A DNA stretch of 33,411 nt from Chitinophagaceae bacterium (GTDB taxonomy: Bacteria; Bacteroidota; Bacteroidia; Chitinophagales; Chitinophagaceae). This document shows, one piece after another, positions 8,585-16,423 of this stretch. Below the pieces are notes generated by a model. The model did no database searches. It was not told where the DNA came from and saw only the letters and a program-made list of their open reading frames with translations. The stretch covers positions 1 through 33,411 of the forward strand of contig JANYCA010000025.1 of assembly GCA_025360525.1 (NCBI GenBank), written 5' to 3'. Position 1 is the first letter of the stretch, and every line of letters starts with the position of its first letter. The translations under genes were made by a program, and so were the position numbers.

Positions 8585-10264
8585 TTATTTAACCCCGGAA
8601 TTATTATTTTCAATAAACTCACCTAGTTGCTGGTAGCGCTGGTATCTTTTTTTATAAATGCCCACCCTTTCACTGTTCGGGAAGTAAGTTGCATCAAAAC
8701 CCTGACCCATCGCATGCATAGCGTCTTCTACTTTTGGATAAATGCCGGCAGCAGTTGCTGCAAACATGGCGGCCCCTAATGCACAGGTTTGTTCCGATTT
8801 GTGTATTCGAATGGGCATGTCCATTACATCGGCCATCAGCTGCATAATAAAAGGCGATTTTTTTGCAACACCGCCGATACCAATTAATCCTTTTACAGGA
8901 ACGCCTTGCTCGTTAAACCTATCTACAATTGCCTTGGCACCAAAACAGGTTGCTTCGGCAATGGCACGAAAAATTTTAGGCGCATCTGTTCCAAGACTCA
9001 GACCTGAAATGGCTCCTTTTAATAGCTGGTTTGCATCCGGTGTACGTCTTCCATTTAACCAATCCAATGCCAGTTCATTATTTTCATCCGGCTCAATTAA
9101 TGCGGCCTCTTTGCTTAATTCAAAAATAATATTATTGGTAGTTTCGTCAATTAACCTGGTTGCGGTTTCGCTATCGATTATTGCGGACTTTGGTAACATT
9201 TTTTGTAGCGGCCATGCCAGGATATTTTTAAACCATGCATAGGCATCGCCAAAAGCAGACTGACCAGCCTCCATACCCATCATACCGGGAATAACCGAGC
9301 CGGGCACCTGCCCGCAAATACCCTTAATCAGTTTACCCTCTACTTCTGCCATAGGCGCTACCAGCATATCGCAGGTGGAAGTGCCCATTACCTTACTTAA
9401 ATGATAGGGTTCAATTTGACCACCTACTGCACCCATATGAGCATCAAATGCGCCTGCTCCAATTACAACACTGGTTGACAGGCCAAGTTTTTGTGCCCAT
9501 TCTGCAGAAAGATTACCCACTGATTGATCTGAGGTGTAGGTATCTGTAAAAAGATTTTCTGTAAAACCATCCAGCAATGGATCAAGTGTTGCAAAAAAAT
9601 TATTGGGTGGTAAGCCACCATATTCCTTACTCCACAAAGCCTTATGGCCGGCACTGCAAACACCTCTTTTTAGTTTACTTACATCATTTCCGCCGGTTAA
9701 TAAATAGGGAATCCAGTCGCAGTGCTCTACCCAGGAGTGAGTAGCGTCACGAACTTTTTTATCTGCCCGTAAAATGTGCAACAGCTTGGCCCAAAACCAT
9801 TCGGAAGAATAAATTCCACCTACATACTGAAGATAATTAACGGGGAATTTTGTTGCATGCGCATTAATTTCTGCAGCTTCGCCTGTACCGGTATGATCTT
9901 TCCACAATACAAACATGGCATTGGGGTTTTGTTCAAATTCAGGTAAAAGTGCAAGAGGAGTTCCAGTTTTGTCAACCGCCACCGGGGTTGAGCCCGTTGT
10001 ATCTACAGAAATGGCCTTAATGTTGGCTGCCACTTCACTTCCGGCTTGCTGCAAACAGGTTTTAATGGTGTGTTGCAAGCCTTCTATATAATCCTGCGGG
10101 TGTTGCCGGAATTGATTTTGGGATGCATTGCAATACAAACCATTTTTCCAGCGGGGATAATAAAAAACGGAAGCAGCCACTTCTTTTCCATTTAACGCAT
10201 TTACGATTATGGAGCGAACTGAATCCGTCCCATAATCGACTCCTATTACAAATTGATCATTCAT
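8585..10264 (-). CDS. araB: Ribulokinase
   Basis: FGGY-family kinase that phosphorylates L-ribulose to L-ribulose 5-phosphate with ATP. 559 aa from the ATG at 10264; a TTG four codons upstream is possible but lies almost at the predicted transcription start. Seen: N-terminal phosphate-binding motif GVDYGTDSVR (8-17), VDTTGSTPVAVD, the central stretch KLKRGVCSAGHKALW, GAGAFDAHMGAVGG and GTSTCDM, and the C-terminal FGGY-type glycine-rich segment GLIGIGGVAKKSPFI near 455-470. First gene of the operon, 18 bp before araD, directly downstream of a strong promoter match with overlapping inverted repeats. No damage seen. Confidence 0.97.
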   Translation of the reverse strand: MNDQFVIGVDYGTDSVRSIIVNALNGKEVAASVFYYPRWKNGLYCNASQNQFRQHPQDYIEGLQHTIKTCLQQAGSEVAANIKAISVDTTGSTPVAVDKTGTPLALLPEFEQNPNAMFVLWKDHTGTGEAAEINAHATKFPVNYLQYVGGIYSSEWFWAKLLHILRADKKVRDATHSWVEHCDWIPYLLTGGNDVSKLKRGVCSAGHKALWSKEYGGLPPNNFFATLDPLLDGFTENLFTDTYTSDQSVGNLSAEWAQKLGLSTSVVIGAGAFDAHMGAVGGQIEPYHLSKVMGTSTCDMLVAPMAEVEGKLIKGICGQVPGSVIPGMMGMEAGQSAFGDAYAWFKNILAWPLQKMLPKSAIIDSETATRLIDETTNNIIFELSKEAALIEPDENNELALDWLNGRRTPDANQLLKGAISGLSLGTDAPKIFRAIAEATCFGAKAIVDRFNEQGVPVKGLIGIGGVAKKSPFIMQLMADVMDMPIRIHKSEQTCALGAAMFAATAAGIYPKVEDAMHAMGQGFDATYFPNSERVGIYKKRYQRYQQLGEFIENNNSGVK

Positions 10265-10284
10265 ATTTAGCAGCAATTATTTAT

Positions 10285-10314
10285 CAAATATAAAATTATT
10301 TGTAAAATTGACAA
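10285..10314 (-). promoter_or_regulatory. Bacteroidota-type promoter of the arabinose operon
   Basis: On the minus strand, TTG (10314-10312), exactly 19 bases, then TATATTTG (10292-10285): a full match to the Bacteroidota -33/-7 consensus TTG-N19-TAnnTTTG. Transcription would start near 10278, leaving a leader of about 14 bases before the araB ATG. This also argues against the upstream TTG start of araB. The inverted repeat CAAATA-N6-TATTTG (10285-10302) covers the -7 box and AATTG-A-CAATT (10306-10316) covers the -33 box, so a repressor binding here would block initiation. Operator function is inferred. Confidence 0.75.
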
Positions 10315-10337
10315 TTATTTTTTTTAATCTTTCATTG

Positions 10338-10468
10338 TTGTCCGACAAAAGCTTTCAAACACCTACCCAGCCTGACCTCACCCCCAACCCCCTCTCCAAA
10401 GGCAGAGGGGGCTTAGAACCTGCGACCACAAAGAGTATTAATAAGTTCAATTTTTTTTAGTCGGACAA
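10338..10468. mobile_element. MITE-like element with 9-bp terminal inverted repeats
   Basis: A 131-bp stretch bounded by perfect inverted repeats TTGTCCGAC (10338-10346) and GTCGGACAA (10460-10468). The match extends inward as ACAAAA against TAAAAA-like tracts. Inside is a GC-rich hairpin, CCCCCTCT/AGAGGGGG at 10388-10411 around an 8-base loop, preceded by CCTGACCTCACCCCC, which resembles the hairpin repeats at 30101-30295 and 31866-31900. No coding capacity. No clear target-site duplication is visible, so mobility is unproven; it could be a decayed copy or a chance pairing around a dispersed hairpin. Confidence 0.4.
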
Positions 10469-10709
10469 TAGTGATTATTTTTATTCTTTTGTTAAACTAT
10501 TCTTGTATGAATAATACCGATTGGATTTTATAGTTAGCCCAACCGGTATTTGCCAAAACCCAGCCGCACAAAGGCTTTGTATGAATTTCAGCCTCCGCAC
10601 TTTGGCCTAAAATGAAAGTCAGTTTGTTATAAAAAGGAGGCCCATGTAGATAAAGGTTTCTTCATGCCAATAAGGTCCAGCGTTTGTTTGTTGGTAGAAA
10701 TGAAAATGA
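10469..10709. other. Spacer downstream of M1 peptidase gene with one inverted repeat
   Basis: Together with the araB promoter and the MITE-like element this completes the 445-bp gene-free stretch before the peptidase stop codon. It holds an 11-bp inverted repeat with one G:T-type mismatch: ATACCGATTGG (10514-10524) and CCAACCGGTAT (10539-10549), 14-base loop. No clear T-run follows on the minus strand, so it is only a weak terminator candidate for the M1 peptidase gene. I see no gene here on either strand. Confidence 0.4.
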
Positions 10710-12359
10710 TTATTCAGTTTCGATTAATTCGATGGTTGCTAATAATACTTTTCGTGGGTCAATTTCTATTGTTACCGGTTTTTTTGCCATTGAAAAAATA
10801 ACTGTTTCTGTTTGGCTTTTGATATTGATTTTTTTAAGAACAGGCTTATTATTTCCGGGTGTTTTAATAGCAATATCCAGCGGGAAATTATACAACTCAT
10901 CTTGTTTTTGTAGCTGATTAATTGTAACTATAAGTTGCTTTTTTCGGAAATTATATTTCCATCCTGCATGTATTTTAATTAATCCACCCCGATGCAGCCA
11001 TTGATTAAAAAAAGTAGTCAGATCTTGTTTGGAAGCCCTTTCCATTTCCAATTGAAAATCGCCGGAAGAAGCATTGGAGTTCATATACTTTTTATAGTAT
11101 GATTGAATCCCTTTTTTAAAGGCAGCCTCTCCCACCATATCTCTTAACATGAGTAATACGCATGCACCTTTTTGATAGGTAACGGAATTGGTAACAGGTC
11201 CTTCTTCAGCGGTTCTGTTTGCTACAATCGAATAAGTTGAATCCTTTGCATAATATTTATAAAACGATTGTTTTGCTTTTTCCCATTCACTCAAAAAAAC
11301 TGTCTTTCCGTATTGATGTTCAATAAACAACATCGTAAAACAGGTTGCGAAACCTTCGCTAAGCCAAGCATCATCCCAGGTGTTTTCGGTAATACCATTC
11401 CCAAACCATTGGTGAGCCAGCTCATGAATAATTACATTCCTTGTTCTTTCAGATCTGTCGCCTGTAATCAGTTTATCCGAGTACCCGATGGCCGAAGCTG
11501 CTTCCATACCGCCACTAACAACAGGGGATTCAATGTTTGCCAGCTTTTCGTAAGCATAGGGACCAATGTAATCGGAAAAAAAAGTTAATACCCCTTTAGT
11601 TGGAACTGCAAAATCGTAAAAGCCTGCAACTCTATCTTTTGAATATACCCAGGATTCAATTGATTTATTATCAAACCTGTCAACATATTGAACCGCAAAA
11701 TTGGCTACTCCCACCGTATATAACCAAGGTGCAATTGGTACAGCTTGTTTCCAATCGGTAAGCTTGGTAGAATCGTTGATAATAGACTCCTCCGTTAATA
11801 AACCATTAGCCACCACTTTGTAGTGTAGCGGTGCCTTTATGACAAATTCGCAGGTAGCTTTATCATAAGGATGATCTATCACTGGTAACCAATTTCTTGC
11901 TTTGTTAGGCCAGTTATCACTAAAAAAAGATCGGTCTCCATATTTGGTTGGCCCTATGTGAAGGCCGTCTGCCGGCTCGCCATGATACTTAATTTTAAAA
12001 GTAACCTGATCATTTGCTAACGAAGATTGGTGCAGGTTTATTAGCAACGCATTGTTTATATGAGTGTAGGAAACTATTTTATCAAGAGCTGTAATTGAAT
12101 CCACCAGCATTCCTCTCCCATCGCCATTGATTGTTTTGTTGGTGAGATCGAGCCTGAACTGCGTTACACCCGACTGTTTAAAATAAACAGTTACCAACGC
12201 TGTAGCATTTATTTCATTCGACTTATCCGAGAGGGTAATGTTAAACTGGTAATTCTTAATATCAATTCTTTTATCGACAGGGTAGCGATCTGCAAATACA
12301 CTTGTTATAAAACTGAGAAAAGACGACAAAAAAATCAACACAAATTTTTGTGTATTCAT
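10710..12359 (-). CDS. M1-family zinc metallopeptidase (aminopeptidase N-like), exported
   Basis: 549 aa. Residues 1-23 form a signal peptide (KFVLIFLSSFLSFITSVFA). The N-terminal beta-sheet domain spans to about 210, then the thermolysin-like catalytic domain: zinc motif HELAH at 312-316 and the third ligand Glu335 (WLSEGFAT), i.e. HExxH-x18-E. The exopeptidase motif that is GAMEN in classical aminopeptidases reads GGMEA here (VSGGMEAASAIGYS), so the enzyme is M1 by fold but its specificity is unclear. The C-terminal segment ALREQ-like helical domain of long M1 enzymes is missing; at ~550 aa it is one of the short M1 proteins typical of Bacteroidota. It follows the second M1 gene by 47 bp and is probably co-transcribed with it. 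Confidence 0.92.
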   Translation of the reverse strand: MNTQKFVLIFLSSFLSFITSVFADRYPVDKRIDIKNYQFNITLSDKSNEINATALVTVYFKQSGVTQFRLDLTNKTINGDGRGMLVDSITALDKIVSYTHINNALLINLHQSSLANDQVTFKIKYHGEPADGLHIGPTKYGDRSFFSDNWPNKARNWLPVIDHPYDKATCEFVIKAPLHYKVVANGLLTEESIINDSTKLTDWKQAVPIAPWLYTVGVANFAVQYVDRFDNKSIESWVYSKDRVAGFYDFAVPTKGVLTFFSDYIGPYAYEKLANIESPVVSGGMEAASAIGYSDKLITGDRSERTRNVIIHELAHQWFGNGITENTWDDAWLSEGFATCFTMLFIEHQYGKTVFLSEWEKAKQSFYKYYAKDSTYSIVANRTAEEGPVTNSVTYQKGACVLLMLRDMVGEAAFKKGIQSYYKKYMNSNASSGDFQLEMERASKQDLTTFFNQWLHRGGLIKIHAGWKYNFRKKQLIVTINQLQKQDELYNFPLDIAIKTPGNNKPVLKKINIKSQTETVIFSMAKKPVTIEIDPRKVLLATIELIETE

Positions 12360-12406
12360 AAACTATAATTGAATGGTATTTTTTATAAAATCAAAACATT
12401 GCATAT

Positions 12407-14059
12407 TTATTGGATGCTGATCTTTTTTAAATAAAATCCCTTGGCATCAATAATTGGTGGAGTATTACTCGTTAGAGTAACTCCTTCTTTTGGCACAATT
12501 ATTTTTTCAGTTTTATTACTGGTAGTAACCTCAACAGGTAGATCCATAAAATAATTGTCAATTTTAACCTCGTATTTATGGTACCCGGTTTCCTTTAGGT
12601 TGATATTAAGCACATCTGTAGTTCTTAAATAAAAATCAAAAAAAGGTTTAAGATTTTTGCCAGATGCCTTGCTGAATAATTGTTCTACATCGGTAGTTGT
12701 AACAAAATTATCGTAAGTATAAGCAGGATCGGTAGCCAGTCTTTTCAAGGTGGGAAAGAAAACATTATCTCCTGTTACAAACCTAAGGCTATGCATAAAA
12801 AAGGAGCCTTTTGTATAAATGTCACCGGTATACGTGTCCTGTGTGTTAATCTCTTCCCCTTGTACCACCGCTTTCTTATTTTTAATACTTCTTTTATGTG
12901 CATTTATTGCTTTATCGTAAGCTTCCTGCCCGCCCAATTCAAACATACACAATGCGCCGGCATAGGTGGCTATTCCTTCCTGTATCCACATATGTGCCCA
13001 GTCTTTATTGGTAACTTTATTGGCCCACCATTCGTGGGCATACTCATGAAACAAGTTGTCTGAATAATCCTGCTGACCAATGGTTTCATACACAAATTTA
13101 TTTTGAAACGTGATCATGGTTTGATGTTCCATCCCGGAATTGGGAACCTCCGCAATGCCAATTTTTTCCTTGGCCCAGGGGTACTCCCCAAAATACTTTT
13201 CTAAAATTTTTGTATCCCTGATCTTTGTCTCAATTAATTTTTTTGCATGAGCGGTATCTACTTCCAATACATAAAATTCAACCGGCACTTTATTACCGTT
13301 AATGGTAGTATAGATATCGCTGACCACTTTATATTTTCCGATATTAAATAAAATACAATAATTACTGATGGTATAATTGGTTTTCCAATAAAAAGTTTTT
13401 TTTTCTTTTTTTGTAATTACTTTTTGTAATAAACCCGGTCCTGCAACGGTAAGAGCGGCGGGAACAGTGATGTTTAAATCAACCCCTTCATTGGGCTCAT
13501 CACTTGGATGATCTTTGCAGGGAAAATATATTTTTCCACCTTCAAACTGGCAATTAATAGCCATCCATGGATTACCGTTGGAGTCTTTTGTCCAGGTAAA
13601 CCCGCCACCCCATGGTGGCTTTACAGCAACAGGTGGTATGCCACTGTAGTCAACATCAATCAGCTGCTGACCTTGTTTAAAACCCCCGTTTCGGGTAATA
13701 TAAATTTTATCATTTTGGTGATTAAATTTAACCGTTGCATTGTTCACTTTTATTTTTGTTACCAGCATCCCATCCAACAAATCGAGCAACAGGGTATCTG
13801 TTTGTTTGGATAAATTCAATCGTACTTCAACATTGCCTTTGATAGATTGCTTTTCTATGTCCACATCCAGATTAATGGTATAATGCCTGATATCCATTAT
13901 GGCCTGCAGTGGATTTAATTTACCACCAGAACCCATTTTACTGATATCACGGGTTTGGCCCAAAGATGCAAGGGAGCATAAAAACACAAGCATAAAAAGG
14001 AAACATCCATACAGGCAATGCTGCCTTAATTTGTTATTGATCGTTTTGTAGTAAGCCAT
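12407..14059 (-). CDS. M1-family zinc metallopeptidase, exported paralogue
   Basis: 550 aa, ATG at 14059. The N-terminal hydrophobic stretch (CLYGCFLFMLVFLCSLASLG, about 15-34) is a signal peptide with cleavage near LGQ. Zinc site: HEYAH at 338-342 and Glu361 (WIQEGIATY), again HExxH-x18-E. The substrate-binding motif reads SGMEHQTM in place of GAMEN. It resembles the downstream neighbour in length and layout but has different motif residues, so the pair is an old duplication or two separate M1 lineages rather than a recent copy. First gene of a probable two-gene unit. Likely role: digestion of peptides outside the cytoplasmic membrane; the substrate cannot be read from the sequence. Confidence 0.93.
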   Translation of the reverse strand: MAYYKTINNKLRQHCLYGCFLFMLVFLCSLASLGQTRDISKMGSGGKLNPLQAIMDIRHYTINLDVDIEKQSIKGNVEVRLNLSKQTDTLLLDLLDGMLVTKIKVNNATVKFNHQNDKIYITRNGGFKQGQQLIDVDYSGIPPVAVKPPWGGGFTWTKDSNGNPWMAINCQFEGGKIYFPCKDHPSDEPNEGVDLNITVPAALTVAGPGLLQKVITKKEKKTFYWKTNYTISNYCILFNIGKYKVVSDIYTTINGNKVPVEFYVLEVDTAHAKKLIETKIRDTKILEKYFGEYPWAKEKIGIAEVPNSGMEHQTMITFQNKFVYETIGQQDYSDNLFHEYAHEWWANKVTNKDWAHMWIQEGIATYAGALCMFELGGQEAYDKAINAHKRSIKNKKAVVQGEEINTQDTYTGDIYTKGSFFMHSLRFVTGDNVFFPTLKRLATDPAYTYDNFVTTTDVEQLFSKASGKNLKPFFDFYLRTTDVLNINLKETGYHKYEVKIDNYFMDLPVEVTTSNKTEKIIVPKEGVTLTSNTPPIIDAKGFYLKKISIQ

Positions 14060-14320
14060 AAAAATGTTTTTTTATAAAGGTTATAACCATCCTGCCGCCG
14101 GGTAATAAACCCACTGTTACCGGTGCCGGATCCGAACTATTTTTTTTCTGATGATGGGGATTAAACAGCAATTAATTTGTTGAATTAAAAATAAGCTATA
14201 CGGGGCTTAATTGAGTTTATTATTTATGTACCCGTAAAATCTGATGCAGTGGTTCGTGCAATGTTAGCTCTAAAAGCAATTATCAAAAATTAATATTTGG
14301 CTCCTTAGGCTAAAAAAAAA

Positions 14321-16240
14321 TTATCCTTCCACAAAATACATATCAATAAAGCCTTTATTTTTAGCTTCAATTTTTCCACGATGTACACAGGTAAATTTGT
14401 TTTTAACCAATTCGTAGGTAGTGCCGCTGATATTTACTTTTCCAACCTGCCCGCTGCTTTCCATACGGGAGGCAGTGTTTACAGTATCACCCCAAATATC
14501 ATAAGCGAACTTTTTTATTCCAACTATTCCGGCTACAACAGGACCGCTGTGAATTCCAAGCCGCAATTCAAAAAATGGCTGCCCTTTTTGTTCCCTTTCC
14601 TTTTTGTTTTCTTCAATAAATTTTACCATCTCAAGCCCTGCTGCAACCACATCAAACGGATGTGTGATGTTGGCAACGGGCAGGCCACCTGCACACATAT
14701 AAGCGTCTCCAATAGTTTTAATTTTTTCAATTCCGTGGCGGGTAATAATTCGGTCAAATTCGCTGTAGCAATGATTGATTTCAGCTACCAATTCTTCCGG
14801 CGTTAGTATTTCGCTTGCTTGTGTAAAATTTTTAAAATCGGTAAACAGTACGCTTACCATTTCCATTCTTTTTGTTTTAGCAGTGCCGGTAGCTTTCAGT
14901 TCCTCAGCAGTTTCTGCTGGTAAAATATTCAACAGCAATTCATCGCTTCTTTTTTTCTCCTTGCCAATTCGAATACGTTGTTTTAGAAATATCCCTGCAA
15001 ATAAAAGCACAATGCTAAAGCCGCCAATAAATCCATATGTAACCAGCTTTTGTCGTTTAATTTCCTGTTCCTGTAATTCTTTGTCTTTGTTTAAAAGACT
15101 TATTTGTGATTCTTTCTTTTCCAGATCAAAAGTAAATTGCAGGGTTCCCAGCTTTTTATCGGTGTTGCTATTGTAGATGGTATCCTTTATGGCTAATAGA
15201 AGATTCTGGTATTTAAATGCATTTGAAAAATCCGATTGTTTTGAGAATGCTACGCTCAATCCTTCGTATACCTCTTTTATTTCTGTTCTAAAATTCATTG
15301 GGATAGCTACTTCCAGCGATTGCTTGTAAGCTTTGATGGCTGCCTCTATTTCCCCGTTTGAATAATGGGCTTGCGCCAAGCCTACAAGCGATTGTGTTTG
15401 ATCGAGCAATATGTCTAAATTCTTTGAAATCTGGTATGCCTCGGTGTGAAATTTTATAGCTTTCACGTAATCTTTTTGCCTGGTAAAAACCCTTCCCATA
15501 TAATTTAAAGTATAGGGTAAGTTTTCATTTCCCTGGTAGGCTTTTTCTGACTGGTACAAATAGATAAGAGCAGTAGAATCATCGCCCAGTTTATAATAGG
15601 TCTCCCCCAGGTTGGCAGTTGCCGTACCAATTGAGTATTGGTCGTTAATTGTTAAACTCAATTTATAAGACCGTAAAAAATATTCCAATGCTTTTTTGTA
15701 AGTAGCTTCTTTATTTAAATATACAGCACCAATATTTGTGAGGGAGGTCAGTATCCTTAAGGTGTCATTAATTTGTTCGGACATTTTTAGAGATTGTAAA
15801 TGCAGCTCTAAAGATTTGGGATCATCGCCTTCATTAAAATAAATAGCACCCTGGTTACTCATCATATTGGCAACGCCTTTTGTATCACCAATTAATTTAT
15901 ATACGGCAATTGCCTGTTGCCATGTTATGATAGCTTCCTTGTATTTTCCCTGGTAGTAATACCCAATGCCCATGTTTTTAAAGGCAAGCGCCAATCCGGA
16001 TTTATAATTGATGCGTTCGGCTAACGTTTTAGAAGCCATAGCAATGATGACCGAAGTATCTGGTTTAATATTAAAATAGCTTTTGCTTAAAGCATTTAAA
16101 ATATTTACCCTGGTGGAATCAGCAATTTTTGAGGTTAGTAATTTTTTTAAACTATCTGTTTCATTTGCAAAAGAGTTTGTAAATAAGCTGCAAAAGAAAA
16201 TGACAAGAACAATGATAAAACGGCAGTTTTCTCTGGTCAT
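14321..16240 (-). CDS. TPR-containing membrane class III adenylate cyclase
   Basis: 639 aa. N-terminal signal peptide or anchor (FIIVLVIFFCSLFTNSFA, 8-25), then about six to eight TPR-like helical repeats (35-345, e.g. ALAFKNMGIGYYYQGKYKEAI), a short coiled coil (about 365-393, KKESQISLLNKDKELQEQEIKRQ), one transmembrane helix (about 397-417, FIGGFSIVLLFAGIFL), and a C-terminal class III cyclase domain. Metal-binding Asp468 (LFTDFKNF) and Asp512 (IGDAYM) are present. Lys508 and Asp581 (YDIWGD) are the adenine-type residues, so cAMP rather than cGMP is predicted; NTASRMES supplies the Asn/Arg transition-state residues. The topology puts the TPRs outside the membrane as a sensor and the cyclase in the cytoplasm. 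Single gene, no obvious operon partner; the signal sensed is unknown. Confidence 0.92.
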   Translation of the reverse strand: MTRENCRFIIVLVIFFCSLFTNSFANETDSLKKLLTSKIADSTRVNILNALSKSYFNIKPDTSVIIAMASKTLAERINYKSGLALAFKNMGIGYYYQGKYKEAIITWQQAIAVYKLIGDTKGVANMMSNQGAIYFNEGDDPKSLELHLQSLKMSEQINDTLRILTSLTNIGAVYLNKEATYKKALEYFLRSYKLSLTINDQYSIGTATANLGETYYKLGDDSTALIYLYQSEKAYQGNENLPYTLNYMGRVFTRQKDYVKAIKFHTEAYQISKNLDILLDQTQSLVGLAQAHYSNGEIEAAIKAYKQSLEVAIPMNFRTEIKEVYEGLSVAFSKQSDFSNAFKYQNLLLAIKDTIYNSNTDKKLGTLQFTFDLEKKESQISLLNKDKELQEQEIKRQKLVTYGFIGGFSIVLLFAGIFLKQRIRIGKEKKRSDELLLNILPAETAEELKATGTAKTKRMEMVSVLFTDFKNFTQASEILTPEELVAEINHCYSEFDRIITRHGIEKIKTIGDAYMCAGGLPVANITHPFDVVAAGLEMVKFIEENKKEREQKGQPFFELRLGIHSGPVVAGIVGIKKFAYDIWGDTVNTASRMESSGQVGKVNISGTTYELVKNKFTCVHRGKIEAKNKGFIDMYFVEG

Positions 16241-16370
16241 TCAAACAAATATTTTATGTATTGTAAAACTAAGAGAATGACATGGAACCCATGAATATTT
16301 TTTCAAAAACTGAATACTTTTTGCTTAATTGAACATTTAGACAGCTACCCATTCCCGGGTATTGTACCCA

Positions 16371-16400
16371 AAAAAAGGGAGGCTATTTAATGCCTCCCTT
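16371..16400 (-). terminator. Intrinsic terminator of the giant subtilase gene
   Basis: Perfect 9-bp stem AAGGGAGGC/GCCTCCCTT (16375-16383 and 16392-16400) with an 8-base AT loop. On the minus strand it is followed by a run of seven T's (complement of the A-run at 16370-16376). It begins 24 bp after the stop codon at 16424 and has every mark of a rho-independent terminator for the minus-strand gene. Confidence 0.85.
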
Positions 16401-16423
16401 ACCAGATTCGATTGCTTAAGGAT

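Noticed and set aside
8742..9242. 166-codon plus-strand frame
   Set aside because: Fully antisense to araB, which has all its family motifs; no sign of its own promoter or domain.
14060..14320. Possible small gene or RNA between the cyclase and the M1 peptidase
   Set aside because: Under 300 bp, AT-rich, no reading frame or structured element that stands out; probably just the promoter region of the peptidase pair.
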